This document shows, piece after piece, positions 33,001 to 41,548 of a stretch of 43,600 nt of DNA (the stretch's first letter is position 1; every line of letters starts with the position of its first letter). This DNA comes from an uncultured Ruminococcus sp. (GTDB lineage: Bacteria; Bacillota; Clostridia; Oscillospirales; Ruminococcaceae): assembly GCA_900543145.1 (NCBI GenBank), contig UQPZ01000015.1:1-43600 (forward strand), in the 5' to 3' direction. The position numbers were made by a program, and so were the translations under genes. Below the pieces are notes generated by a model, which was not told the DNA's origin, made no database searches, and worked only from the letters and a program-made list of their open reading frames with translations.

Positions 33001-33901
33001 TCCGCTTGATATCGTGCTTAACCCTCTGGGCGTTCCTTCCCGTATGAATATCGGTCAGGTGCTTGAAGTACATCTTGGAATGGCTGCAAAGGCTCTTGGC
33101 TGGAAGATAATGACTCCTGTATTTGACGGAGCTCACGAAGAGGATATAAGAGAGTGCTTCAGAGAAGCGCAGAATAAGCACCTTGAGCATAAGGATGATG
33201 AGTTTACTCTTCATACAATGGACGAGGTGATCAACCCCGGCGCTCTTGAAATGAGCGAGGACGGAAAGTTTACAGTTTACGACGGCAGAACCGGAGAGAA
33301 GTTTGATAACCGTGTAACTGTCGGCTATATGTATTATCTAAAGCTTCACCATCTGGTAGACGATAAGATTCACGCCCGTTCGGTAGGCCCGTATTCGCTG
33401 GTAACACAGCAGCCGCTCGGCGGTAAGGCGCAGTTCGGCGGACAGAGATTCGGAGAAATGGAAGTTTGGGCGCTTGAAGCTTACGGTGCGGCCTATACTC
33501 TTCAGGAAATTCTTACTGTCAAGTCTGACGATACGGTAGGAAGAGTAAAGACCTATGAGGCTATCGTCAAGGGTCAGAATGTTCCGAGACCGGGTATCCC
33601 TGAGGCGTTCAAGGTTCTTATCAAGGAGCTTCAGTCGCTGGGTCTTGATATTAAGGTTCTTAATATCAATAATGAGGAGATCGACCTTAAACAGTCCTTC
33701 GATGATGATGACGATTTTGTTCCTCACGCAGCTGCCGAGGCTGAGGAGAATATGGATTTCAGTCTTGATGACGGAGATCTTGACGAGGGCTTTATGGCTG
33801 AGGACGAGGACGGAGTTTCCGAGCTTGACCTTGATACGGAAGACGATTTTGGTGACGATATTGACGATACCGATTTATTTCTGAGTGATGACGAGGAGTA
33901 A
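30047..33901 (+). CDS. rpoB: DNA-directed RNA polymerase subunit beta
   Basis: A 1284-aa beta subunit of RNA polymerase. Family blocks include NLIEVQKNSYKWFLEEGL at the N terminus, the rifampicin-binding region FFGSSPLSQFMDQNNPLAEL followed by THKRRLSALGPGGL, the switch and active-site region GRHGNKGVVS and the C-terminal clamp block GGKAQFGGQRFGEMEVWALE. A strongly acidic tail of about 60 residues ends in SDDEE. The Asp, His and Ser usually changed in rifampicin resistance are wild type. AAGGAG supports ATG 30047; an in-frame GTG at 30035 overlaps that site. rplJ-rplL, its usual neighbours, are not upstream. Confidence 0.97.
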   Translation: MVNVKDVKLGKNTRKSFAKINEVLEIPNLIEVQKNSYKWFLEEGLKEVFRDVSTITDYNGTLELNFVDYRFDDSPKYSVAECKERDVTYATPLRVTARLNNTETGEIKESEVFMGDFPMMTDSGTFVINGAERVIVSQLVRSPGVYYSFDKDKTGKDLFKSTVIPNRGAWLEYEMDSNDVVYVRIDKNRKIPLTTFIRALGFGTNEEIEEVFGTDERINQTILQKDQTANREEALLEVYKKLRPGEPPTVDSAVTHLNNLFFDAKRYDLSRFGRYKYNKKLGVGSRLSGHTVSRDVVNPLTGEIMAEAGEFINYERAMEIEAAGVYEAYVTVEVKELVTSPSTGETIAKMEEREVKIIGSGMVDITKYVDFDVAQFGINEKVSFNVLKEILEESDSEEELMENVKARADELVPKHITIDDIIATVSYFLNLCEGVGTVDDIDHLGNRRIRSVGELLQNQFRIGFTRMERVIRERMNIQSQDMEVVTPSALINIRPITAAIKEFFGSSPLSQFMDQNNPLAELTHKRRLSALGPGGLSRDRAGFEVRDVHYSHYGRMCPIETPEGPNIGLISYLASFARINEYGFIEAPYRRVDKETGIVTDEVVYMTADVEDNYMIAQANEPLTEDGRFARAKVNGRYRDQILEIERDKIDFMDVSPKMVVSVATACIPFLENDDANRALMGSNMQRQAVPLLKTESPIVGTGMEYKACVDSGVAIVAEKPGVVESVDADKIAVREDDGALHTYQLTKFKRSNAGTCTNQRPIVEKGERVEARQVIGDGPATSNGELSLGKNALIGFMTWEGYNYEDAVLLNENLVRQDKYTSIHIEEYEIECRDTKLGPEEITRDIPNVGEDALKDLDENGIIRIGAEVRSGDILVGKVTPKGETELTAEERLLRAIFGEKAREVRDNSLKVPHGEAGTIIDVKVFTRENCDELSPGVNMLVRCYIAQKRKISVGDKMAGRHGNKGVVSRILPQEDMPFLEDGTPLDIVLNPLGVPSRMNIGQVLEVHLGMAAKALGWKIMTPVFDGAHEEDIRECFREAQNKHLEHKDDEFTLHTMDEVINPGALEMSEDGKFTVYDGRTGEKFDNRVTVGYMYYLKLHHLVDDKIHARSVGPYSLVTQQPLGGKAQFGGQRFGEMEVWALEAYGAAYTLQEILTVKSDDTVGRVKTYEAIVKGQNVPRPGIPEAFKVLIKELQSLGLDIKVLNINNEEIDLKQSFDDDDDFVPHAAAEAEENMDFSLDDGDLDEGFMAEDEDGVSELDLDTEDDFGDDIDDTDLFLSDDEE

Positions 33902-33979
33902 TACCGATATATGACGACTTATCGGGCTTCGACCTATGAAGTTGTATAAAGGTATAAATAAACAGATTTATATGCATAG

Positions 33980-34002
33980 CTGCGGGCGCTTCTTGTCCGC
34001 AG
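33980..34002 (+). other. Hairpin in the rpoB-rpoC spacer
   Basis: CTGCGG (33980-33985) pairs with CCGCAG (33997-34002). No T-run follows, so it is more likely an RNA processing or stability element than a terminator in the 159-base spacer. Confidence 0.4.
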
Positions 34003-34060
34003 TAATATGCGTTCAAACGGATATTTGCAACCAAAACTATACAGGAAGAGGGTACTATTT

Positions 34061-37000
34061 TTGGAATTTAACGTTTTTGAATCAATAAAAATCGGACTGG
34101 CATCACCGGAAAAAATCAGGGAATGGTCTTATGGTGTTGTAGAAAGACCTGAAACAATAAATTACCGTACGCAGAAGCCTGAAAAGGACGGTCTGTTCTG
34201 CGAAAGGATATTTGGGCCGCAGAAGGACTGGGAATGCCACTGCGGTAAGTATAAGAAGATACGCTTTAAGGGCAAGGTCTGCGAGCGCTGCGGAGTAGAG
34301 GTAACAAGAGCAAAGGTAAGACGTGAGAGAATGGGTCATATCGAGCTTGCCGCTCCCGTTTCGCACATCTGGTATTTCAAGGGAACGCCGTCAAGAATAG
34401 GACAAATGCTGGAGGTTTCTCAGAAAAGGCTTGAAGAGGTTCTCTACTTTACAAAGTATATAGTTATAGATCCCGGCGATACCGGACTTACAAAGTGTCA
34501 GCTTCTCAGCGAAAAGGATTATGTTGAGGCCCGCGAGAAGTGGGAGGACGGCTTCAAGGCTGGAATGGGCGCAGAGGCTGTCAAGGAGCTGCTTGAAGAG
34601 ATAGATCTTGATAAGCTGTCAGCCGAGCTTAAAGCCGAGCTTAAGGATCTGCCCTCCGGACAGAAGAGGATCAAGCTGCTTAAAAGACTTGAGATAGTAG
34701 AAGCTTTCAGACTTTCGGGCAACCGTCCCGAATGGATGATACTTGACGTTGTTCCGGTGATCCCTCCGGATCTTCGTCCTATGGTAATGCTGGATGGCGG
34801 AAGATACGCTACAAGCGACCTTAACGACCTTTACAGACGTGTTATCAATAGAAATAACCGTCTTAAAAGAATGTTGGAGCTTGAAGCGCCTGATATTATT
34901 ATAAGAAACGAAAAGAGAATGCTTCAGGAGGCTGTTGATGCCCTTATCGACAACGGCAGACACGGCAGACCTGTTACAGGCCCTAACAACAGAGCGTTCA
35001 AATCCCTTTCGGATATGCTCAAGGGTAAGCAGGGACGTTTCCGTCAGAATCTGCTTGGTAAGCGTGTTGACTATTCGGGACGTTCGGTTATCGTAGTAGG
35101 TCCTGAGCTGAAAATGTATCAGTGCGGACTTCCTAAGGAAATGGCTCTCGAACTGTTCAAGCCTTTCGTAATGAAAAGACTGGTTGATACCAACCCTACT
35201 ATAAATATCAAATCTGCCAGAAAAATGGTAGACCGTGCAAAGCCTGAGGTATGGGACGCACTTGAAAATGTAATACAGGGTCACCCCGTAATGCTCAACC
35301 GTGCGCCTACGCTGCACAGACTTGGTATTCAGGCGTTTGAGCCGGTTCTTGTAGAGGGAAGAGCTATAAAGCTTCACCCGCTGGTATGTACTGCGTTCAA
35401 TGCCGACTTCGACGGTGACCAGATGGCTGTACATCTGCCTATATCCGCTGAGGCTCAGGCTGAGGCAAGATTCCTTATGCTTGCGGCAAACAATCTGCTC
35501 AAGCCTTCCGACGGACGTCCTGTTGCAGTTCCTTCTCAGGATATGCTGCTTGGCTCCTATTACCTGACCCTGCAAAAGCCGGGTGAAAAGGGCGAGGGCA
35601 AGATATTCCGCGACGTAAACGAAGCGCTTATGGCTTACGATCAGGGCGTTATTTCGCTTCACGCTGCGATAAAGGTCAAGATCACTAGACAGATAGGCGA
35701 CAGGCAGGTTTCAAAGATCATAGACGCTACAGTCGGACGCCTTATTTTCAACGAGCATATTCCTCAGGATCTGGGATACGTTGACAGAACCAATTCCGAC
35801 AAGCAGTTCGATCTTGAAATATCGTTCTTGGTAAAGAAAGGGCAGATGTCCGATCTTATCGAAAGATGTATTCATCAGCACGGCACTGCGGCTACCTCCG
35901 AGGTGCTGGATAAAATAAAGGCTCTGGGATATAAATACTCAACAAAGGCGGCTATTACAGTTGCTGTATGCGACGCTGAAATACCTGCCGCTAAAAAGGA
36001 TATCCTTGCCAAGGCGGACGCTGCCGTTGACATTATCGACAGGCAGTATAAGAGAGGTTATATTTCAAGAGAGGAAAAGTCCAAGAAGTTCATTGAGATA
36101 TGGAACAACGCTACCGACGAGGTTACAGAGGCGCTTAAAGAGGGTCTTGATCCGTACAACCCGATCAATATGATGGCTGATTCGGGAGCCCGTGGTTCTA
36201 TCAATCAGATACGTCAGCTTGCGGGTATGAGAGGACTTATCGCCAATACCTCTGGTTCTACTATCGAAATGCCTATCAGAGCCAATTACCGTGAGGGTCT
36301 TAATATTCTGGAATACTTCATTTCCTCCAGAGGCGCGAGAAAGGGTCTTGCCGATACCGCTCTGCGTACAGCTGACTCCGGTTACCTTACAAGACGTCTT
36401 GTCGACGTTTCACAGGACGTTATTATTCATGAGGAGGACTGCGGAACTCATCACGGTATCGATGTATTTGAGATACGCAACGGAAGAGAAAAGATCGAGC
36501 CGCTTTCAGAGCGTCTTGTAGGACGTTATCTTGTTGAGGATCTTAAGGATCCTAAGACAGGTGAGATGATAGTTTCACGCTCAAAGCTTATGAACGAGCA
36601 TGACGCCGAAAAGGTATGCGCCGCTCTTGAAGCCGAGGGCAAGGACAGGATAGCTATCCGTTCGGTGCTTCAGTGTAAGGCTAAGCACGGCGTATGCGCA
36701 AAGTGCTACGGAGCTAACCTTGCAAACGGCAAGGAGGTTCAGGTCGGAGAGGCTGTAGGCGTAATTTCCGCTCAGTCTATCGGCGAGCCGGGTACACAGC
36801 TTACAATGAGAACCTTCCATACAGGAGGTATCGCATCGGCTGAGGATATTACACAGGGTCTGCCCCGTGTTGAGGAGCTGTTTGAAAGCAGACGTCCTAA
36901 GGGTGCGGCTATAATCACAAGGTTAAGCGGTACGGTAAGGATCGAAGAGGTCAAGAAGACAAAGCAGATCACAGTTACAAGCGAGGATCTCAACGACCCC

Positions 37001-37630
37001 GATCAGGAAAGCTATTCGATCCCTTACGGCTATAAGATAAAGGTTCATGACGGAGATCTTGTAAAGGCCGGCGACGCTCTTACCGAGGGTTCGCTCAATC
37101 CTGCCGATATTCTTGCGGTCAACGGAGTTCAGGCTGTTCAGAACTATATTATTACAGAAGTACAGAAGGTTTACCGTCTTCAGGGTGTTGACATCAACGA
37201 TAAGCATATTGAGGTCATTGTACGCCAGATGATGAAGAAGGTCAAGGTAGAGGATTCAGGTTCAAGCTTCCTGCTGCCGGGATCTTTGGTTGACAAGAAC
37301 GAGATCGCCGCTATCAACGAGGAGATCCAGAAGGAGATCGACGCCGGAGATATCAACGCAAGGCTCGTTACTACCGTTCCTGTGCTTCAGGGTATTACAA
37401 AGGCTTCAAGCTATTCGGATTCGTTCCTTTCGGCAGCTTCGTTCCAGGAAACTACAAAGGCTCTTACGGATGCGGCTATTAAGGGCAAGACCGATAAGCT
37501 TATGGGTCTTAAAGAGAACGTTATTATCGGTAAGCTGATCCCTGCCGGAACAGGTATGGACGTTTACAATAACGTTCAGGTCGTTAAAAACGAGAGCGCT
37601 CATGCTCAGTCCGAGCCGGTTCATTTCTGA
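34061..37630 (+). CDS. rpoC: DNA-directed RNA polymerase subunit beta'
   Basis: An 1189-aa beta' subunit. The N-terminal zinc site (CHCGKYKKIRFKGKVCERCG), the catalytic NADFDGDQM loop with three Asp for magnesium, the second zinc site (DCGTHHG...CKAKHGVCAKCYG), the bridge-helix and trigger-loop block GEPGTQLTMRTFHTGG and the C-terminal PVLQGITKAS region are all present. The start is TTG 34061, giving MEFNVFESIKIGLASPEKI, the common start of firmicute RpoC, with GGAAGAGGG eight bases upstream. An in-frame ATG at 34007 lacks that support. It is cotranscribed with rpoB. Confidence 0.97.
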   Translation: MEFNVFESIKIGLASPEKIREWSYGVVERPETINYRTQKPEKDGLFCERIFGPQKDWECHCGKYKKIRFKGKVCERCGVEVTRAKVRRERMGHIELAAPVSHIWYFKGTPSRIGQMLEVSQKRLEEVLYFTKYIVIDPGDTGLTKCQLLSEKDYVEAREKWEDGFKAGMGAEAVKELLEEIDLDKLSAELKAELKDLPSGQKRIKLLKRLEIVEAFRLSGNRPEWMILDVVPVIPPDLRPMVMLDGGRYATSDLNDLYRRVINRNNRLKRMLELEAPDIIIRNEKRMLQEAVDALIDNGRHGRPVTGPNNRAFKSLSDMLKGKQGRFRQNLLGKRVDYSGRSVIVVGPELKMYQCGLPKEMALELFKPFVMKRLVDTNPTINIKSARKMVDRAKPEVWDALENVIQGHPVMLNRAPTLHRLGIQAFEPVLVEGRAIKLHPLVCTAFNADFDGDQMAVHLPISAEAQAEARFLMLAANNLLKPSDGRPVAVPSQDMLLGSYYLTLQKPGEKGEGKIFRDVNEALMAYDQGVISLHAAIKVKITRQIGDRQVSKIIDATVGRLIFNEHIPQDLGYVDRTNSDKQFDLEISFLVKKGQMSDLIERCIHQHGTAATSEVLDKIKALGYKYSTKAAITVAVCDAEIPAAKKDILAKADAAVDIIDRQYKRGYISREEKSKKFIEIWNNATDEVTEALKEGLDPYNPINMMADSGARGSINQIRQLAGMRGLIANTSGSTIEMPIRANYREGLNILEYFISSRGARKGLADTALRTADSGYLTRRLVDVSQDVIIHEEDCGTHHGIDVFEIRNGREKIEPLSERLVGRYLVEDLKDPKTGEMIVSRSKLMNEHDAEKVCAALEAEGKDRIAIRSVLQCKAKHGVCAKCYGANLANGKEVQVGEAVGVISAQSIGEPGTQLTMRTFHTGGIASAEDITQGLPRVEELFESRRPKGAAIITRLSGTVRIEEVKKTKQITVTSEDLNDPDQESYSIPYGYKIKVHDGDLVKAGDALTEGSLNPADILAVNGVQAVQNYIITEVQKVYRLQGVDINDKHIEVIVRQMMKKVKVEDSGSSFLLPGSLVDKNEIAAINEEIQKEIDAGDINARLVTTVPVLQGITKASSYSDSFLSAASFQETTKALTDAAIKGKTDKLMGLKENVIIGKLIPAGTGMDVYNNVQVVKNESAHAQSEPVHF

Positions 37631-37654
37631 TACCGGGTTAAAATAACCGATATG

Positions 37655-37692
37655 AAAAATTCAGTCTGTATATTAATGCGGGCTGAATTTTT
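37655..37692 (+). terminator. Terminator after rpoC
   Basis: AAAAATTCAG (37655-37664) pairs with CTGAATTTTT (37683-37692), with the T-run as part of the 3' arm. The stem is AT-rich and moderate. Confidence 0.65.
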
Positions 37693-37775
37693 ATATTTCT
37701 CTGCCTGTTTCGGAGAAAAGCTTTCAATCAGCCTCCTGCTTCTGACAAAAGCCGTGCATTCACCGGCGAAAAGCA

Positions 37776-37828
37776 TTGACATAGGTTTTCAATAATAGTA
37801 TAATAAACTTTACGGAGGATATCTTCCG
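37776..37828 (+). promoter_or_regulatory. Consensus promoter of the CDF gene with a palindrome at the start site
   Basis: TTGACA (37776-37781), 17 bases, TATAAT (37799-37804). CGGAGGAT-ATCTTCCG (37813-37828) is an inverted repeat with one mismatch, placed at the predicted transcription start; it could be an operator for a metal-responsive repressor or an mRNA hairpin. Confidence 0.8.
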
Positions 37829-37856
37829 ACGTATCTGAATCGAAAGGCTTTGGCTT

Positions 37857-39026
37857 ATGATAAAACTAATAATAAAACGCTTTATAAAAGACAGCGAAAA
37901 TACTGGAGATAAAAGAGTAAGAGAAAGCTACGGCGTTCTGGGAGGAGCGCTGGGAATAATCTGCAACACCTTTCTTTTTGTTCTGAAACTGTGCGCAGGA
38001 ACGGTTATGAACAGTATCGCAGTTATATCCGACGCCTTTAATAACCTGTCGGATATGGGCTCGTCACTGGTAACAATAATCGGTACGAAGCTGAGCGGAA
38101 AGCGCCCCGATAAGGAGCACCCCTTCGGTCATGGCAGACTGGAGTATATATCCTCGCTTATAGTTTCGTTTATTATCCTGCTGATGGGCTTTGAGCTGCT
38201 TAAAAGCTCCGCAGTCAAGATATTCAGACCCGAAGAAGTGAATTTCAGTCTGCCGCTTATTATAATATTGTCGCTGTCGGTACTTGTAAAGGTATGGCTT
38301 TATTTCAGCGGAAGCTATATGGGCAGCAAGATAAATTCCTCAACGCTGAAGGCGGCGGCACGGGATTCGCTTAACGACGTTATCGCTACAGGCGCAGTAA
38401 TTATTACAACTGTTATCGGTCAGTTTGTCAGGCTTCCGGCGCTTGACGGCATTGTCGGAACGGCAGTAGCTTTGCTTATAATGAAAACGGGCTTTGATAT
38501 AGCAAGGGATACCGTAGGTATACTTTTAGGCTCGCCTGCGGATTCTGAGCTTGTCAGCGCAATATCCTCTGCTGTACTTAAAGGAGAGGGAATAACCGGA
38601 GTTCACAATCTTATCGTTCACGATTACGGGCCGGGGCGGGTAATGGCGTCGATTCATGCGGAAGTTCCGGACGATTCCGATATAGTTGCGGTTCACGAGG
38701 TAATAGACGCCGTTGAAAAAAATATTGAAACTCAACTCGGGATACATATGGTCATTCATATGGATCCGGTTTCTGTCAGCTGTGAACGAACCAATAAGAT
38801 AAAGGAGCAGGTCTGCAAAGCAGTCGCCGAAGCTGATCCGGAGTACAGTATTCACGATTTTAGGATAGTTGACGGTGAAAACAGGATAAATCTTATCTTT
38901 GATATGGTAGTACCCTACGGTATCTCAGACGAAAGACTGGAAGATGATCTGGACAGGATAAAGCAAAGCCTTTCGGATACCGACGGAAGATACAACTGTG
39001 TTATACAGATAGATAATCAGTATTGA
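37857..39026 (+). CDS. Cation diffusion facilitator (CDF) family transporter
   Basis: A 389-aa inner-membrane exporter. Six hydrophobic segments fill residues 28-220. Two metal-site motifs are visible: SDAFNNLSD in segment II and ARDSLNDVIAT in segment V (DxxxD type, which suits Mn or Fe more than the HxxxD zinc type). The FGHGRLEYIS loop is a family marker. The C-terminal cytoplasmic domain (HNLIVHDYGPGRVMASIHAEV) is longer than usual and continues with a second ferredoxin-like segment. It exports divalent cations in exchange for protons. GAAAGG precedes ATG 37857. Confidence 0.92.
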   Translation: MIKLIIKRFIKDSENTGDKRVRESYGVLGGALGIICNTFLFVLKLCAGTVMNSIAVISDAFNNLSDMGSSLVTIIGTKLSGKRPDKEHPFGHGRLEYISSLIVSFIILLMGFELLKSSAVKIFRPEEVNFSLPLIIILSLSVLVKVWLYFSGSYMGSKINSSTLKAAARDSLNDVIATGAVIITTVIGQFVRLPALDGIVGTAVALLIMKTGFDIARDTVGILLGSPADSELVSAISSAVLKGEGITGVHNLIVHDYGPGRVMASIHAEVPDDSDIVAVHEVIDAVEKNIETQLGIHMVIHMDPVSVSCERTNKIKEQVCKAVAEADPEYSIHDFRIVDGENRINLIFDMVVPYGISDERLEDDLDRIKQSLSDTDGRYNCVIQIDNQY

Positions 39027-39043
39027 AACGTATTGTGCCTCTT

Positions 39044-39148
39044 ATCCGAATGACTTTGCGATTCAACTTGTGATAAAAATTACAATTCTGCTGATCTTGC
39101 TGCTTTTCGCTGCCGAATGTCAGGGAAAAGACAATTACTCATTCGGAT
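39044..39148. other. 105-bp element bounded by a 10-bp inverted repeat
   Basis: ATCCGAATGA (39044-39053) and TCATTCGGAT (39139-39148) are exact inverse copies in the CDF-apgM gap. The interior shows no coding frame and only weak local pairing. It could be a small RNA, a weak terminator or a miniature element. Confidence 0.35.
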
Positions 39149-39220
39149 CGGCGGTTGGATCAGAATTTGTACCAATATTTAACCCTTAGAATAGATTCCC
39201 GTTATTCATGCCCTTAGTCC

Positions 39221-39249
39221 TTGATTTTTTTGCTGTTATATGATAAAAT
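39221..39249 (+). promoter_or_regulatory. Promoter for the phosphoglycerate mutase gene
   Basis: TTGATT (39221-39226), 17 bases, TAAAAT (39244-39249) with TG two bases before it. Confidence 0.6.
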
Positions 39250-39301
39250 ATAAATGATATTTCGGCTGTGCCGGAAAATTTTCATGAAAGAAGAATGACT
39301 T

Positions 39302-40513
39302 ATGACAAAATATGTAGTGCTGCTCTGCGACGGAATGGCTGATTATCCTGTTGAGGAGCTGGGAAATAAAACCCCTATGGGCGCTTCGCATACTCCGAAT
39401 ATGGATAGGCTTGCTGAAAAGTCTACTATAGGACTGGTCAAAAGCGTTGCCGACGGACTAAAACCGGGTTCTGACGTAGCTAATCTGTCTATTCTGGGAT
39501 ACGATCCCGCAGTTTATTATTCAGGACGCTCTCCGCTGGAGGCAGGTTCGATAGGAATAGATATGAAGCCTGCCGACGTTTCATTCAGGTGCAATCTTGT
39601 TACGCTTTCCGATGAAGAAAACTATGAGGATAAGACTATTCTAGATTACTGCGCCGACGATATTTCGACTGAGGAAGCTAAAGTTCTTATAGATTATCTG
39701 GCACAGCATTTCAACAGTGATGAGTTTCAGCTTTATTCGGGAGTTTCCTATCGTCACTGCCTTATCTGGAACAACGGAACGCTTGACGTTGGTACGCTTA
39801 CCCCTCCTCATGATATAACAGGAAAGCCTATAAAGGAGTACATACCGAACTCCCCGAATGCGGCAAAGCTTTACGATATGATGGTAAAAAGCTATGCTCT
39901 GCTTAAAGATCACCCTGTTAACAAGGCGAGAGAAGCGGCAGGAAAGCGTCCCGCAAACTCAATGTGGTTCTGGGGCGAGGGAGTAAGAAAGGCTCTTATG
40001 CCCTTTGAGGAAAAATATAAGCTGAAGGGTTCAATGATCTCCGCAGTTGATCTGCTTAAAGGGATCGGAAAATTCAGCGGCATGAACGTTGTGGACGTTC
40101 CCGGAGCGACAGGTTATATAGACACCAATTTTGATGGCAAGGCTCAGGCTTGCATAAGCGAGCTTTCAAAGGGTCAGGATTTCGTCTATATTCATGTTGA
40201 AGCTCCCGACGAGTGCGGACACCGTCATGAGATCGAAAACAAGAAAAGGTCGCTGGAGCTTATAGATGAAAAAATTCTCGGCCCTGTTCTTGAAGCGCTT
40301 GAGCAGTATGACGATTATAAAGTTCTTATCTGTCCCGATCATGCTACGCCGCTTTCACTGAAAACTCATACAAACGATCCTATACCCTTTATGATGTATC
40401 ATAAAGCGGAGGAGGTCAAGGGACAGCCTGAATTTACAGAGGAAACCGCGAAAGCCTCAGGACTTTTCGTAGATAAGGGACATACCCTGATGCAGATGTT
40501 TTTTGAGCTTTAA
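39302..40513 (+). CDS. apgM: Cofactor-independent phosphoglycerate mutase, archaeal type
   Basis: A 403-aa metalloenzyme of the alkaline phosphatase superfamily, aPGM branch. Metal and active-site blocks are LLCDGMADYP near the start, GSDVANLSILGYDP with the nucleophile Ser, YSGRSPLEA, HVEAPDECGHRHE and CPDHATPLSLKTHT. It interconverts 3- and 2-phosphoglycerate. In several bacteria a member of this branch is proposed to act as homoserine kinase (ThrB replacement) in threonine synthesis, so that assignment is an alternative. It stands alone behind its own promoter. Confidence 0.9.
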   Translation: MTKYVVLLCDGMADYPVEELGNKTPMGASHTPNMDRLAEKSTIGLVKSVADGLKPGSDVANLSILGYDPAVYYSGRSPLEAGSIGIDMKPADVSFRCNLVTLSDEENYEDKTILDYCADDISTEEAKVLIDYLAQHFNSDEFQLYSGVSYRHCLIWNNGTLDVGTLTPPHDITGKPIKEYIPNSPNAAKLYDMMVKSYALLKDHPVNKAREAAGKRPANSMWFWGEGVRKALMPFEEKYKLKGSMISAVDLLKGIGKFSGMNVVDVPGATGYIDTNFDGKAQACISELSKGQDFVYIHVEAPDECGHRHEIENKKRSLELIDEKILGPVLEALEQYDDYKVLICPDHATPLSLKTHTNDPIPFMMYHKAEEVKGQPEFTEETAKASGLFVDKGHTLMQMFFEL

Positions 40514-40540
40514 CTGAATAAATACAGGATATTTTCCTTG

Positions 40541-40605
40541 AAAAAACGGACGTTTGCAGTACGTCCCTGCATAAAACAATGCAGGAGCGTCTGCTCATGT
40601 CCGTT
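40541..40605. terminator. Long terminator hairpin between apgM and ricT
   Basis: AACGGAC (40545-40551) pairs with GTCCGTT (40599-40605). Inside, GCAG/CTGC, ACG/CGT and CCTGCAT/ATGCAGG extend the stem around an AAAACA loop. On the minus strand it ends in six T, so it chiefly terminates the ricT operon. Confidence 0.85.
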
Positions 40606-40654
40606 AGCTTTATTATGCGGTAATTTTCTTTTTGCTAGGTCTTTATTCAATAGC

Positions 40655-41518
40655 TTATTTGTCCTCCAGAGCTTTCAGCGCCTTTATCTCGTTGCGGTTA
40701 AGCCTAATAACTGCGTCCTTCAGCACCTCGACCTCCGATTTGTCAAGTGTAACGACAGCGTCGGTCTTGTCAAGCTTTATTCTCAGCTTTCCCGTAAGAA
40801 GATTTGCTTCCTCTACGATCCCCTTTCCGTCTGCGGTTTTAACAATAGCGCCTGCCTTCGGAGTGGTTTTCAGCAGCTCCTCATAGCTGTCCTGCTCATA
40901 TTTCAGACAGCACATAAGACGTCCGCAGGTGCCTGAGATCTTTGTCGGATTAAGAGAAAGCGACTGCTCCTTTGCCATTTTGATAGAAACCGGCTGAAAT
41001 TCCCCCAGAAATCTTGAACAGCAGAACGGCTGACCGCAGATCCCCAGTCCTCCCAGCATTTTCGCTTCGTCCCTTACTCCTATCTGTCTGAGCTCTATCC
41101 TGGTACGGAACACAGCAGCCAGATCCTTTACAAGCTCTCTGAAATCAATTCGGTTTTCAGCGGTAAAATAAAACAGAAGCTTGCTGTTGTCAAAGGTGCA
41201 TTCAACGTCTATAAGGCTCATTTTCAGCTTATGAAGCTTTATCTTTTCCTCGCATATCCTGAAAGCTTCCTTTTCCTTCTGCTTGTTCCTTTCAATTGCC
41301 GCAAAGTCCTGCTTTGTCGCTATTCTTATAACCGGCTTGACCGGATTGGCAAACTGAGCTTCGTCTATTTCACGCCGGGTAATTACTACCTCTCCGCATT
41401 CAACGCCTCTCGCAGTTTCAACGATGACCTTATCGTTCATTTTTATATCAAGTCCGTTAGGATCGAAATAGTATACCTTTCCTATTGATTTGAACCTTAC
41501 TCCTATTATATTGAGCAT
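40655..41518 (-). CDS. ricT: PSP1-domain protein RicT (YaaT)
   Basis: A 287-aa cytosolic protein. The PSP1 domain spans the conserved cysteine blocks GLGICGQPFCCSRFLGEFQPV and GTCGRLMCCLKYEQ, which in Bacillus subtilis bind an iron-sulfur cluster of the RicA-RicF-RicT complex. That complex helps RNase Y process mRNAs and affects sporulation and competence. RicA and RicF are not in this window. The C-terminal tail is a charged coil. It lies 30 bases downstream of holB, as in the conserved firmicute cluster. Confidence 0.93.
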   Translation of the reverse strand: MLNIIGVRFKSIGKVYYFDPNGLDIKMNDKVIVETARGVECGEVVITRREIDEAQFANPVKPVIRIATKQDFAAIERNKQKEKEAFRICEEKIKLHKLKMSLIDVECTFDNSKLLFYFTAENRIDFRELVKDLAAVFRTRIELRQIGVRDEAKMLGGLGICGQPFCCSRFLGEFQPVSIKMAKEQSLSLNPTKISGTCGRLMCCLKYEQDSYEELLKTTPKAGAIVKTADGKGIVEEANLLTGKLRIKLDKTDAVVTLDKSEVEVLKDAVIRLNRNEIKALKALEDK

Positions 41519-41548
41519 TTTTCATTTCCTTTCATTTTAAAATAAACG

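Noticed and set aside
34619..35662. A 347-codon open frame antisense to rpoC
   Set aside because: Same reason: a shadow of a highly conserved gene.
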